Shown here: piece by piece, positions 16,643 through 24,444 of the stretch
How positions within the stretch are numbered: the first letter of the stretch is position 1
Layout of the letters: every line of letters begins with the position of its first letter
Source: Pseudonocardia sulfidoxydans NBRC 16205
GTDB lineage: Bacteria > Actinomycetota > Actinomycetes > Mycobacteriales > Pseudonocardiaceae
Direction: 5' to 3'
DNA length: 64,000 bases
Assembly (NCBI RefSeq): GCF_007989085.1
Contig: NZ_BJVJ01000031.1
Coordinates: 1 to 64,000 of the forward strand
Notes under the pieces: generated by a model
Told to the model about the DNA's origin: nothing
The model's database searches: none
What the model saw: the letters and a program-made list of their open reading frames with translations, nothing else
Program-made: the position numbers and the translations under genes

Positions 16643-17764
16643 TCAGCGGGGGCGGGCCGGTGGGGCCGAGAGGTAGCGGGCGGGGGTCGCCGAGAGCCGG
16701 ATCGGGTTGCGGGTGAGGTCGACCGTCGTGCCGTCGGGGCGAGGCAGGGCGACGAGCGGGTCGAGGCCCAGTGCCTCGGCGAGCCGGAAGGCACCGGCGA
16801 CGTCGTTCACGACACCAGCCGGTACCCCTGCATCGGTGAGGCGGGCGGCCCATGATGCCGCGGGCGCCTGCCGGAGCCGCTCACCCAGCGCCGCGGCGAG
16901 CTCGGCGCGGTGGGCGACACGGTCGCTGTTGGTGGCGAACCGGGGGTCGTCGGCGAGGCGGTCGAGACCCAGCACGACACACAGCGAGCGGAACTGACGG
17001 TCGTTGCCGACGGCGAGCGCGAGGTCGCGGTCGGCGCAGCGCAGGAGTTCGTAGGGCGCGATGCTGGGGTGCCGGTTGCCGAGCCGGTCGGGGACCACCC
17101 CGGCGACCGTGAAGGCCGATCCCTGGTTGACCAGCGCCGCGAGCAGGCTCGACAGCAGGTCCACCTCGACGCGCTGTCCCTCGCCGGTGGCGTCGCGGTG
17201 GCGCAGCGCGGCGAGGATGCCGACGGTCGCGAAGAGGCCGGCGAGGACGTCGACGAGCGCGACGCCGACCTTCTGCGGTTCGCCGTCGGGTTCCCCGGTG
17301 ATGCTCATCAGCCCGCCGACGGCCTGGACGAGCAGGTCGTAGCCGGGCAGCGCGGCCCCGGCCCCGGCGCCGAACCCGGTGACGGAGCAGTACACGAGGC
17401 GGGGGTTGGCGGCGCACAGGTCGTCGGCGCCGAGGCCGAGGCGGTCCATGACGCCGGGCCGGAAGTTCTCGACGACGATGTCGGCGTCGACGGCGGCGGC
17501 GCGGGCGGTGGCGCGGTCGGTGGGATCGGCGAGGTCCCAGGCGACGGAGGTCTTGTTGCGGTTGACGGACTGGAAGTAGGTGGCGTCGCCGCGGTCGTCG
17601 TGGGGCGGGCCCCAGGCGCGGGTGTCGTCGCCGGTTCCGGGGCGTTCGACCTTGACGACGGTGGCGCCGAGGTCGGCGAGCATCATCGTGGCGAAGGGTC
17701 CCGCGAGGACGCGTGAGAAGTCCAGGACGGTGAGGGGGCCCAGCGCGGTGGGCGGGGTCGACAT
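16643..17764 (-). CDS. CaiB/BaiF-family (class III) CoA-transferase
   Basis: 373 aa. N-terminal LTVLDFSRVLAGPFATMMLADLGATVVKVE and RNKTSVAWDL, central ENFRPGVMDRLGLG and PGYDLLVQAVGGLMSITG, and GEGQRVEVDLLSS are diagnostic of formyl-CoA/succinyl-CoA-type class III transferases. The length is in the usual range. The ATG at 17764 follows GGAGG. The promoter (TTGACG, 18 bp, TACGGT) is followed by a LacI-type operator. Together with the glutaryl-CoA-dehydrogenase-like gene of the same putative regulon, a succinyl-CoA:glutarate CoA-transferase role is likely (inference). Confidence 0.88.
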   Translation of the reverse strand: MSTPPTALGPLTVLDFSRVLAGPFATMMLADLGATVVKVERPGTGDDTRAWGPPHDDRGDATYFQSVNRNKTSVAWDLADPTDRATARAAAVDADIVVENFRPGVMDRLGLGADDLCAANPRLVYCSVTGFGAGAGAALPGYDLLVQAVGGLMSITGEPDGEPQKVGVALVDVLAGLFATVGILAALRHRDATGEGQRVEVDLLSSLLAALVNQGSAFTVAGVVPDRLGNRHPSIAPYELLRCADRDLALAVGNDRQFRSLCVVLGLDRLADDPRFATNSDRVAHRAELAAALGERLRQAPAASWAARLTDAGVPAGVVNDVAGAFRLAEALGLDPLVALPRPDGTTVDLTRNPIRLSATPARYLSAPPARPR

Positions 17765-17776
17765 CGCACCTCCGAT

Positions 17777-17788
17777 GGAATGGTTTCC
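17777..17788. promoter_or_regulatory. LacI-type operator before the CoA-transferase
   Basis: Minus-strand GGAAACCATTCC, directly downstream of a -10 TACGGT (17791-17796) that is 18 bp from a -35 TTGACG (17815-17820). Pseudo-palindromic and matching the set at 13944, 17957, 21836, 22046 and 22205. Confidence 0.55.
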
Positions 17789-17926
17789 AGACCGTAGGTG
17801 CGGCGCGTGAACGTCGTCAAGCGATCCAGGCCCGCGCAGCGACAGTGACCTGCTGACCAGGCGTGGGGCTGTCACCAGCTGCGGCTGCATGGGGACGCTT
17901 CGACGGGGCGCGTGCCCAACTGGGGG

Positions 17927-17966
17927 TTGACCGCGTGCTGAGACGGCGGCAGACTAGAAACGAATC
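17927..17966 (+). promoter_or_regulatory. Promoter and LacI-type operator of the cupin-led operon
   Basis: TTGACC (17927-17932), 17-bp spacer, CAGACT (17950-17955), then operator GAAACGAATC (17957-17966). The rest of this 304-bp interval (17765-18068) is the divergent promoter region; nothing else was seen in it. Confidence 0.5.
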
Positions 17967-18068
17967 AACCGCCTGCCATTCCGCAGCGAGACCTCCACGG
18001 CCCGGGCCGAGCATAAACCTTTCTCGACGCCCGCCGACCAGGTTGCGACCTCAGAGAGGAGACGCGCC

Positions 18069-18536
18069 GTGACGGACCACGACCCGACCGCCCCCAACGC
18101 GCGTCGGTTCCCGCGGGTGATCGTGCCCGACGAGATCGACAAGATGCCCGTGCTGACGTTCAACGACGGGATCACGACGAACATCTTCCTGTCGCGGGAG
18201 CGTGACGACGCCCGCTTCTTCCGGCACGGCTACTGCTACGGCGAACCCGACCACCTGCCCTACCAGTGGGAGCAGCGCGACTTCGACGAGACGCACTACG
18301 TCCTCGAGGGCCACATCCACCTCGTGGTCGAGGACGCCGTGGGCCGCACGATCGTGCTGGAAGCGGGCGTCGGGGAGCACATCTACCTGCCCGCCGGCTA
18401 CACCTACCGGCTCGAGTGCACCGGGGTGTCCTACAAGTTCTTCTGGACGTCGGGGCCGTCACCGAAGGTCGGTGTCGCCGACGCGCCCGACTACAGCCGC
18501 GAGCTCACGGCGCTGCGCGTCTCCGAGGGGAGCTGA
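18069..18536 (+). CDS. Cupin-domain protein
   Basis: 155-aa single-domain cupin. Motif 1 is spread over THYVLEGHIHLVVED, with acidic and His ligands, and motif 2 over GEHIYLPAGYTYRLE, resembling EutQ-like metal-binding cupins. The GTG start at 18069 follows AGAGAGGAG. It is the first gene of a five-gene + strand operon with a PPOX/FDOR-type flavoprotein, a GATase1-like protein, a LacI regulator and a ribokinase. A metal-dependent hydrolase, isomerase or dioxygenase role on a ring-opened intermediate is possible but not shown by the sequence. Confidence 0.8.
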   Translation: MTDHDPTAPNARRFPRVIVPDEIDKMPVLTFNDGITTNIFLSRERDDARFFRHGYCYGEPDHLPYQWEQRDFDETHYVLEGHIHLVVEDAVGRTIVLEAGVGEHIYLPAGYTYRLECTGVSYKFFWTSGPSPKVGVADAPDYSRELTALRVSEGS

Positions 18537-18538
18537 TC

Positions 18539-19054
18539 ATGGCCGTCACCGCGAGCACCTGGCAGCCGTTGCGGGGCGACAAGCGTTGGGCCTACCTGGC
18601 CCGGGCGAAGACGATCCGGATCGCGACGGCGAACGAGGACGGCAGCATCTACCTGTCGCCGCTGTGGCACGTCGTCCACGAGAAGCGGATCTTCATCCCG
18701 ATCGACGCGGCGTCGCGCCACGGCGCGAACGTCACCGCAGGTCGTCCGTTGTCGGCCCTGGTCGACCAGGGTGAGGAGTACGCGACGGTGAGCGGCGTCC
18801 GGATCACCGGGACGATGCGGCCGATCGACGACGACGCGCTGGCGGAGACGTTGGCGCAGTTGCTGTTCGACAAGTACTTCCACGTCGGTCACCCGTACGC
18901 GGAGCAGTACCTGGAGTTCGGCGCGGTGGCGGGCCGGACGTACTACGAGCTGGTGCCCGACCGGATGATCGGCTGGGACATGCGGGAGATCAACGTGATC
19001 GCGATGCCGGAGGCCAGGGTGCTCCCGGACCACGTCGGGGACCGGCTCCTGTGA
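18539..19054 (+). CDS. PPOX/FDOR-type split-barrel flavin or F420 reductase
   Basis: 171 aa. AYLARAKTIRIATANEDGSIYLSPLWHVV, IFIPIDAASRHGANVTAGRPLSALV-type strands and VSGVRITGTMRPID match the pyridoxamine-phosphate-oxidase / F420-dependent-reductase fold. FDOR members reduce unsaturated substrates with F420H2. An F420-dependent glucose-6-phosphate-dehydrogenase-like gene sits in the neighbouring operon, so an F420H2-using reductase is an attractive reading, but FMN binding is equally possible. It starts at 18539, two bases after the cupin stop; its end overlaps the next GTG (GTGA). Confidence 0.75.
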   Translation: MAVTASTWQPLRGDKRWAYLARAKTIRIATANEDGSIYLSPLWHVVHEKRIFIPIDAASRHGANVTAGRPLSALVDQGEEYATVSGVRITGTMRPIDDDALAETLAQLLFDKYFHVGHPYAEQYLEFGAVAGRTYYELVPDRMIGWDMREINVIAMPEARVLPDHVGDRLL

Positions 19055-19803
19055 GCGGCCTGCGGGTGCTGTTCGCGGGCGAGTCCTGGATCAAGCACAC
19101 GATCCACATGAAGGGCTTCGACCAGTTCCACAACACCGAGTACGAGGAGGGCGCGGGCGAGTTCCTCGCCGCGCTCGACCGTGAGGGCTTCCGGGTCACC
19201 TACGTCCGCGGGCACGAGATCTCGGCCCGGTTCCCGCGCTCGGCCGCGGAGCTCGACGAGTTCGACGTCGTCGTCCTCTCCGACATCGGGTCCAACTCGT
19301 TCCTGTTGCCCGACGAGACGTTCCTGCGCTCGGAGCGCAGCGCGAACCGGCTCGCGGTGCTGCGCGACTGGACGCGCGCGGGCGGCGGGCTGGTGATGAT
19401 CGGCGGGTACATGTCGTTCACCGGGATCGAGGGCAAGGCCCGCTTCGGGATGACACCGTTGGCCGACGTCCTGCCCGTGCGGATGCTCGACCACGACGAC
19501 CGGATCGAGGAGTCCGCGGGCGTCAAGGCGGACTTCGACGAGCCCGCGCACCCGGTCCTGGGCGGGACCCCCGCGGAGTGGCCGCCGCTGCTCGGGTACA
19601 ACCGTGTGGTCGCGAAACCGGACGCGACGACCGTGGCACGTGCGGGGGACGACCCCCTGCTGGTCGTCGGGCCGGCGGGCGAGGGCCGTTCCGTCGCGTT
19701 CGCCTCGGACCTGGCGCCGCACTGGGCGCCACCGGAGTTCGTCGGATGGCCGCACTACCAGAGACTGTGGGCGTCCATCCTCGGCTGGGCGGCCGGCGCC
19801 TGA
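19051..19803 (+). CDS. Class I glutamine-amidotransferase-like protein (GATase1_like)
   Basis: 250 aa. LRVLFAGESWIKHTIHMKGFDQF opens the fold. HEISARFPRSAAELDEFDVVVLSDIGSNSF and GGGLVMIGGYMSFTGIEGKARFG are typical of the cytoplasmic GATase1-like family (PF07090 group), which lacks the standard glutaminase nucleophile elbow. GTG start with a 4-base overlap to the PPOX gene. Function unknown; in this operon it could hydrolyse a C-N bond of a ring-opened intermediate (speculative). Length is normal for the family. Confidence 0.7.
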   Translation: MSGLRVLFAGESWIKHTIHMKGFDQFHNTEYEEGAGEFLAALDREGFRVTYVRGHEISARFPRSAAELDEFDVVVLSDIGSNSFLLPDETFLRSERSANRLAVLRDWTRAGGGLVMIGGYMSFTGIEGKARFGMTPLADVLPVRMLDHDDRIEESAGVKADFDEPAHPVLGGTPAEWPPLLGYNRVVAKPDATTVARAGDDPLLVVGPAGEGRSVAFASDLAPHWAPPEFVGWPHYQRLWASILGWAAGA

Positions 19804-19814
19804 GGAGGTCTGCC

Positions 19815-20840
19815 GTGGTGTCACGCCGTCGGCCCACGATGAAGGACGTCGCGGAGCACGCGAACGTCTCGATCAGCACGGTCAGCTACGTGCTGAACGA
19901 CAGCGGCCCCGTCGCCGCCGAGCGTCGCAACCGGGTGCTCGACGCGATCCGGTTGCTCGACTATTCCCCCAACGAGTCCGCGCGCAGCCTGAAGCGGCGC
20001 TCGGCGTCGACCGTCGCGATGGTCGTGCCCGACCTGACCAACCAGTTCTTCGCGATGGTCGCCGAGGGGGTGCACCGGGCCGCGTCCGCGGTCGACGTGC
20101 TGGTCGTTCTCGTGCTGCCCGACGCCACGGAGCTCCCCGAGGAGAGCCAGGCGAAGCTGCTGCGCAGCCAGCGTGTCGACGGCGTGATCTACCTGTCCGG
20201 TACCGGGTCGATGCCCGCGGCGATCTACGACCTCGCCCGGTCGGGCCCGGTCGTGCTGGTCGACGAGCAGATCCCGGGCCGTGACCTGCCTGCGGTGGTG
20301 TGCGACTCGCGGCGCGGCGGCCGTGAGGTCGCCGCGCACGTACTGGCCCAGGACCACCGCCGGCTCGCCGTCGTCGGCGGCCCGCCCGCGCTGTGGACGG
20401 CGCAGCAGCGTCTCGCCGGCTACCGCGAGGCCTTCGCGGGCGCGGGTATCGACCCCGACTCGGTCCCCGTGTTCGCCGGCGACTACCGGCAGGAGTCGGG
20501 GTACGCCGCGGCCACGGAGATCCTGTCCCGGCCCGAGTCCGAGCGGCCGACGGCGTTGTTGTGCGCCAACGACCTGATGGCGATCGGCGCGATGCAGTGC
20601 CTGCGCGACAACGGGCTGAGCGTCCCCGGCGACATGAGCGTCGCCGGCTTCGACGACCAGCCGATCTCCAGCATGCTCACACCCGCGCTCACCAGCGTGC
20701 GCCAGCCGGCCTACGACATGGGTCATCGGGCCGCGCGCGTCCTGTTCGACCTGCTGGAGGGCAGGGAGCCCGACACCACGGGCCCGCTGCCCGCCGAGGT
20801 CCGCATCCGCGACAGCGTCGGCCCACCGAAGGAGCTGTGA
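19815..20840 (+). CDS. LacI-family transcriptional regulator
   Basis: 341 aa. The helix-turn-helix TMKDVAEHANVSISTVSYVLN with hinge YSPNESARSLKRR is followed by a periplasmic-binding-protein-like effector domain (VVPDLTNQFFAMVAEGV, CANDLMAIGAMQCLRDNG, VPGDMSVAGFDDQPIS). The GTG at 19815 follows GAGGAGG. It is embedded in the operon and, by position and motif type, the best candidate to bind the GAAACG-type operators at 13944, 17777, 17957, 21836, 22046 and 22205. The effector may be ribose, a nucleoside or a pathway intermediate. The ribokinase gene overlaps its stop by one base. Confidence 0.9.
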   Translation: MVSRRRPTMKDVAEHANVSISTVSYVLNDSGPVAAERRNRVLDAIRLLDYSPNESARSLKRRSASTVAMVVPDLTNQFFAMVAEGVHRAASAVDVLVVLVLPDATELPEESQAKLLRSQRVDGVIYLSGTGSMPAAIYDLARSGPVVLVDEQIPGRDLPAVVCDSRRGGREVAAHVLAQDHRRLAVVGGPPALWTAQQRLAGYREAFAGAGIDPDSVPVFAGDYRQESGYAAATEILSRPESERPTALLCANDLMAIGAMQCLRDNGLSVPGDMSVAGFDDQPISSMLTPALTSVRQPAYDMGHRAARVLFDLLEGREPDTTGPLPAEVRIRDSVGPPKEL

Positions 20841-21796
20841 TGACTGCCGACGACATCGTGGTCGTCGGCGCGGTCAACGTCGACATGGTGGTGACCGCGC
20901 CACAGCTGCCCGGCCCCGGCGAGACCGTCGTGGGCCCCGGCATGCGCCGCCACGGCGGCGGCAAGGGCGCCAACGCGGCCGTCGCGGCGGCCCGGTCGGG
21001 CGGAACCGTGCACTACGTCGGCGCGGTCGGCGACGACGACCTCGGCGCGACCGCGCTGCGTGAGCTCGAGGCCGACGGTGTCGGCACCGACGACGTGGCG
21101 GTGGTCGCGCAGGAGGCGACCGGTGTCGCGCTGATCGTCGTCGACGAGGCGGGTGAGAACCAGATCGCGGTCGGCGCGGGGGCCAACGGACGGCTCGGCG
21201 CGGACGTCGTCGAGGCGGCGCTGCGGCGTCGGCTCCCCACCGCCGGGTGCGTGCTGGTCAGCACCGAGGTGCCCGGCGCCGCGGTCGCAGCGGCGGTACG
21301 TGCCGCGACCGCGGCGGGGGTGCGGTGCGTGCTCAACCCTGCGCCGGTGATCCCGGTCGTCGTGGAGCTGCTCGACCTCGGCCCGGTGCTGACGCCGAAC
21401 ACGGGCGAGCTGTTCGCGCTGGCGGCCGCCGCGGGCAGCGGCCCGCCGCCCTCGCGGGCCTCGCCGAGCTGCAAGGAGATCCTGACGTGCGCGCAGGCCC
21501 TCGTCGGCAGGACGCGCGCGCCGGTGCTGGTGACGCTCGGCGGCGACGGCGTCCTCGTCGTCGACAGCGACGGGACGTCGCGGCACGTCGCGCCGCTGTG
21601 GGTCGAGGTCCGTGACACGACCGGGGCGGGCGACACCTTCAACGGCGTCCTCGCCAGGGAGTTGGCCGCGGGCCGGCGGCTCGACGAGGCGGCCCGGGTG
21701 GCGACGGTGGCAGCGGGGCTGTCGGTGACGGCCGTCGGCGCCAGGAACGGGATGCCGACAGCGACGGAGCTTGCCGCGGCCGCGGCGGGCGCGTAG
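20840..21796 (+). CDS. rbsK: PfkB-family sugar kinase, ribokinase-like
   Basis: 318 aa. The first PfkB signature is GGGKGANAAVAAARSG after NVDMVVTAPQLPGPGET; the second is DTTGAGDTFNGVLA with the catalytic Asp. NPAPVIP and TPNTGELFAL are ribokinase-like. It should phosphorylate ribose (or a related sugar) to ribose 5-phosphate, which the PRPP synthetase in the next operon could use. It starts at 20840 within the TGATGA junction of the LacI gene. The substrate is inferred from family and context. Confidence 0.85.
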   Translation: MTADDIVVVGAVNVDMVVTAPQLPGPGETVVGPGMRRHGGGKGANAAVAAARSGGTVHYVGAVGDDDLGATALRELEADGVGTDDVAVVAQEATGVALIVVDEAGENQIAVGAGANGRLGADVVEAALRRRLPTAGCVLVSTEVPGAAVAAAVRAATAAGVRCVLNPAPVIPVVVELLDLGPVLTPNTGELFALAAAAGSGPPPSRASPSCKEILTCAQALVGRTRAPVLVTLGGDGVLVVDSDGTSRHVAPLWVEVRDTTGAGDTFNGVLARELAAGRRLDEAARVATVAAGLSVTAVGARNGMPTATELAAAAAGA

Positions 21797-21835
21797 CCCT
21801 ACACCGGGATCGAGGAGGTAATGATGCTCGTACTG

Positions 21836-21845
21836 GAAACGATTC
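21836..21845. promoter_or_regulatory. LacI-type operator O1 before the NAMPT operon
   Basis: GAAACGATTC within TGGAAACGATTCTG, 40 bp after the ribokinase stop. It could also impede read-through from the upstream operon. It matches the consensus of the six sites. Confidence 0.5.
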
Positions 21846-22030
21846 TGTCGTTGCGACGGCCGAGTCGCTCCTCGTCTCGCGCCGACCATCGGTCCACTGC
21901 GTCCCGACCTCGGCCACCGGCCCATCTCGACCGCCATGATCTGCACGTTCCCGGCCGCGCCACGAGCCGGACCGCCCGGAGCGGGATGCGGGTCGCCGGC
22001 ACTGCTCCCACGATTACCGAAGGAGGTGAG

Positions 22031-22058
22031 TTGACGGTCACACTAGAAACGTTAACAT
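22031..22058 (+). promoter_or_regulatory. Promoter with embedded LacI-type operator O2, NAMPT operon
   Basis: TTGACG (22031-22036), 16-bp spacer, TAACAT (22053-22058). The operator AGAAACGTTAAC (22045-22056) overlaps the spacer and -10, so a bound repressor would block the polymerase. A further site, GAAACGACTC at 22205-22214, lies just before the ribosome binding site. Confidence 0.5.
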
Positions 22059-22123
22059 CGTGTTGCTGCACGCCTCGATGCCTGGTGGTCCGTCAGGCGA
22101 ATACGCAAGGCTGCTCGTCCGCG
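22031..22123 (+). CDS. Possible 30-aa Cys-rich leader peptide
   Basis: A TTG at 22031 directly follows AAGGAGGTGAG. It opens a 30-codon frame (MTVTLETLTSCCCTPRC...) that ends with a TAG at 22124-22126, after ...GCSSA. Three consecutive Cys codons plus two more are unusual, and regulatory uORFs of actinobacteria often carry such clusters. The same bases TTGACG also serve as a plausible -35 element, so this may not be a coding sequence at all. The two readings cannot be separated without transcript data. Confidence 0.25.
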
Positions 22124-22204
22124 TAGAACCACGGTTCCACGCAGCCAGGTCCACACCTGTTCCATCCACGTCGTGCCGTCCCGGATCGGTACGGCAGGTC
22201 GGTA

Positions 22205-22214
22205 GAAACGACTC
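22205..22214. promoter_or_regulatory. LacI-type operator O3 before the NAMPT start
   Basis: GAAACGACTC within TAGAAACGACTCTC, 20 bp before the NAMPT start codon. Weaker match on its right arm than O1 and O2. With three sites spread over 370 bp, repression by looping is possible. Confidence 0.4.
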
Positions 22215-22234
22215 TCGCGGAAGGTGAAGTGCCG

Positions 22235-23695
22235 ATGGGCTACCTCGACAACCTGATCATCAACACCGACAACTACAAGCACTGCCACTACCCGCTGTAC
22301 CCGCCCGGCACCGAGTACGTCTCGAGCTACATCGAGTCCCGCGGCGGCGAATGGCCGGTCACGCAGTTCGTCGGTCTGCAGGCGTACCTGCGCGAGTACC
22401 TCATGCGGCCCATCACCCTCGAGGACATCGACGAGGCCGAGTTCGTCGTCCGCGAACAGGGGATGCACTTCAACCGTGAGAACTGGCTCGGCATCCTCAA
22501 CGACTACGACGGGTTCCTGCCCGTCGAGATCGAGGCCGTGCCCGAGGGCACCGTGCTGCCGGCGCGCAACGTCCTCGTCCAGGTCATCAACACCGACCCG
22601 AAGTACTTCTGGGCCACCAGCTTCTTCGAGACGGCCCTGCTGCGCGCGGTCTGGTACCCGACGACGATCGGCACCGTCAGCTGGCTGTCGAAGATGGTCA
22701 TCAAGGAGGCGCTGGCCCGGACGTCGGACAACCCGCATCTGGTCCGCAACACCCTGCACGACTACGGCGCCCGCGGCGTCAGCTCCCAGCAGTCGGCGGC
22801 GCTCGGCGGCCTGGCCCACCTGGTCAACTTCGACCAGTCCGACACCGTCCCCGGCATCCTCGCGGCGAAGCACTTCTACAACGCGGGCAAGGTCTCCAAC
22901 TCGGGGCCGAACTCCGAGCACGCCGGGTTCTGCGCGTGGGGCCAGGAGCACGAGGCCGACGCCCTGCGCAACATGCTCGACGTCTACGCCCCCGAGGGCT
23001 GCGCCCTGCTGCTCTCGGACACCTACGACCACGAGAACTGCGTCAAGAAGATCATCGGCGGTGAGCTGCGGGAGCAGATCCGCAACTTCCCCGGCCTCGT
23101 CGGCGTGCGGCCCGACTCGGGCGACATCGTCCAGGTCACCGCGGACACCACCGAGTGGCTGATGGACGCCTTCGGCTACGAGGTGAACTCGAAGGGCTTC
23201 AAGATCCTGCCGCCGTTCATCCGCGTGGTGCAGGGCGACGGCGTCAACTTCTACAGCCTGCCGCAGGTCTACATGGAGCTGGAGCGTCGCGGCCTGGCCG
23301 CCGACAACGCCGTGTTCGGCATGGGCGGTGGCCTGCTGCAGCACTGGAACCGCGACACCATGAACTTCGGCCAGAAGGCCTCGGCGGTGTGCGTGAACGG
23401 GGAGTGGCGCGACATCGCGAAGAACCCCACCGGCGCGGCGTTCAAGGTCTCGAAGAAGGGCCGGCTCGCCCTGAAGTACGAGAACGGCACCTACACGACG
23501 GTTCCGAAGGGCTCGATCCCCGAGTCCGAGAACGTCCTCAAGCCGGTGTTCCGCAACGGCAAGCTGTTGAAGAAGTGGGACTTCACCGAGCTGATCGCCA
23601 ACGCCGAGCGGGAGGTCCCCGAGTCCTACTACATCAGCCACGTCGGCCAGATGCGGACGGTCTCGAACGAGGCGGCGGTCAGCGCGCCGGCCTGA
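22235..23695 (+). CDS. nadV: Nicotinamide phosphoribosyltransferase (NAMPT-like)
   Basis: 486 aa, the length of vertebrate NAMPT (491). It transfers ribose 5-phosphate from PRPP to nicotinamide or a related pyridine nitrogen. Key residues line up with human NAMPT: the TDNYKHCHY start (Y14 for Y18), R180 for R196, D203 for D219, phospho-acceptor H229 in SEHAGFCAWG for H247, R292/D294 in VRPDSGD for R311/D313, and GMGGGLLQH. The ring-stacking F193 of human is Y177 here. Start ATG 22235 (GTG at 22229 also possible). First gene of an eight-gene operon that includes a PRPP synthetase. Catabolic rather than salvage use is inferred from the neighbours. Confidence 0.92.
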   Translation: MGYLDNLIINTDNYKHCHYPLYPPGTEYVSSYIESRGGEWPVTQFVGLQAYLREYLMRPITLEDIDEAEFVVREQGMHFNRENWLGILNDYDGFLPVEIEAVPEGTVLPARNVLVQVINTDPKYFWATSFFETALLRAVWYPTTIGTVSWLSKMVIKEALARTSDNPHLVRNTLHDYGARGVSSQQSAALGGLAHLVNFDQSDTVPGILAAKHFYNAGKVSNSGPNSEHAGFCAWGQEHEADALRNMLDVYAPEGCALLLSDTYDHENCVKKIIGGELREQIRNFPGLVGVRPDSGDIVQVTADTTEWLMDAFGYEVNSKGFKILPPFIRVVQGDGVNFYSLPQVYMELERRGLAADNAVFGMGGGLLQHWNRDTMNFGQKASAVCVNGEWRDIAKNPTGAAFKVSKKGRLALKYENGTYTTVPKGSIPESENVLKPVFRNGKLLKKWDFTELIANAEREVPESYYISHVGQMRTVSNEAAVSAPA

Positions 23696-23730
23696 GCCGG
23701 GCACCGACCGAGGAAGGTCGGGACCGACCC

Positions 23731-23778
23731 GGAACGCCGCCGTGACACGACCCCCCTCCCGTGCCGCGGCGGCGTTCC
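23731..23778 (+). terminator. Strong hairpin between NAMPT and the HAD gene
   Basis: GGAACGCCGCCG (23731-23742) pairs perfectly with CGGCGGCGTTCC (23767-23778) across a 24-nt loop; a smaller CCGACC/GGTCGG stem precedes it. It lies inside an otherwise tight operon, so it may be a partial terminator or an mRNA-stabilising structure that sets NAMPT above the downstream genes. Confidence 0.55.
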
Positions 23779-23805
23779 CTCCGACCAACGGGGAGAAAGC
23801 CGCCG

Positions 23806-24444
23806 ATGACTCACCTGCACGTCTTCGACATGGACGGGACCCTCCTGCGCGGTGCCGGGTCCGTGGAGCTCGCCCGGCACCTGGGCACGTTCGAGGCCGC
23901 CGACCGGATCGAACGGGCATGGGGCCGTGGCGAGATCACCGACGTCCAGTTCTGGGAGCGGATGCTGCCACTGTGGGCCGACGTCTCCGAGGAGGAGATC
24001 GACGCGGCGTTCGCGGCGTCGGCATGGATCGACGGGGTCCGCGAGGTGTTCGCCGACATCACCGAACGCGGCGAGCACGTCGCGGTGATCTCGCAGTCGC
24101 CGCACTTCTTCGTCCGCAGGCTCGAGGCGTGGGGCGCCCACCGGACCTTCGGCTCCGACGTGGTGCCGCTGCGGGAGGCCCGCAAGGAGCACCTGCTCAC
24201 GCTGCAGCACAAGGTCGACATCACGCTGCGGCTGCTCGACGAGCTCGGCCTCGACGAGACCGACGCCGTCGCCTACGGCGACTCGACGTCCGACACCCTG
24301 CTGTTCGCGCACCTCACCCACACCGTCGGGGTCAACTGCTCGGAGGTGCTGCGCCGCCACGCGGCGGTCTGTTTCGAGGGCGACGACATCCGCGGCGCGT
24401 ACGCGCTGGGCCGCCGGCTGCTGGAACAGGAGCCGGCCAGGTGA
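23806..24444 (+). CDS. HAD-superfamily (IB-type) phosphatase
   Basis: 212 aa. Motif I DMDGTLLRG, motif II region VAVISQSPHFFV, and motif III/IV YGDSTSDTLLF are complete, so it should be an active phosphohydrolase of the SerB-like subgroup. In this operon it may dephosphorylate a ribotide or ribose phosphate, feeding the nucleoside hydrolase/ribokinase side branch (inference). The ATG at 23806 follows GGGGAGAAAG; its stop overlaps the PRPP synthetase GTG. Confidence 0.85.
   Translation: MTHLHVFDMDGTLLRGAGSVELARHLGTFEAADRIERAWGRGEITDVQFWERMLPLWADVSEEEIDAAFAASAWIDGVREVFADITERGEHVAVISQSPHFFVRRLEAWGAHRTFGSDVVPLREARKEHLLTLQHKVDITLRLLDELGLDETDAVAYGDSTSDTLLFAHLTHTVGVNCSEVLRRHAAVCFEGDDIRGAYALGRRLLEQEPAR

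Larger units (their letters stand above)
21797..22234. other. 438-bp leader/promoter region before the NAMPT operon
   Basis: It contains three LacI-type sites (21836, 22046, 22205), a promoter-like TTGACG (22031) / TAACAT (22053) pair, and two strong Shine-Dalgarno sequences (GAGGAGG at 21812-21818 and AAGGAGGTGAG at 22020-22030) in front of short reading frames. One of these encodes a Cys-rich 31-residue peptide. It looks like a regulated leader rather than empty spacer. Confidence 0.55.
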
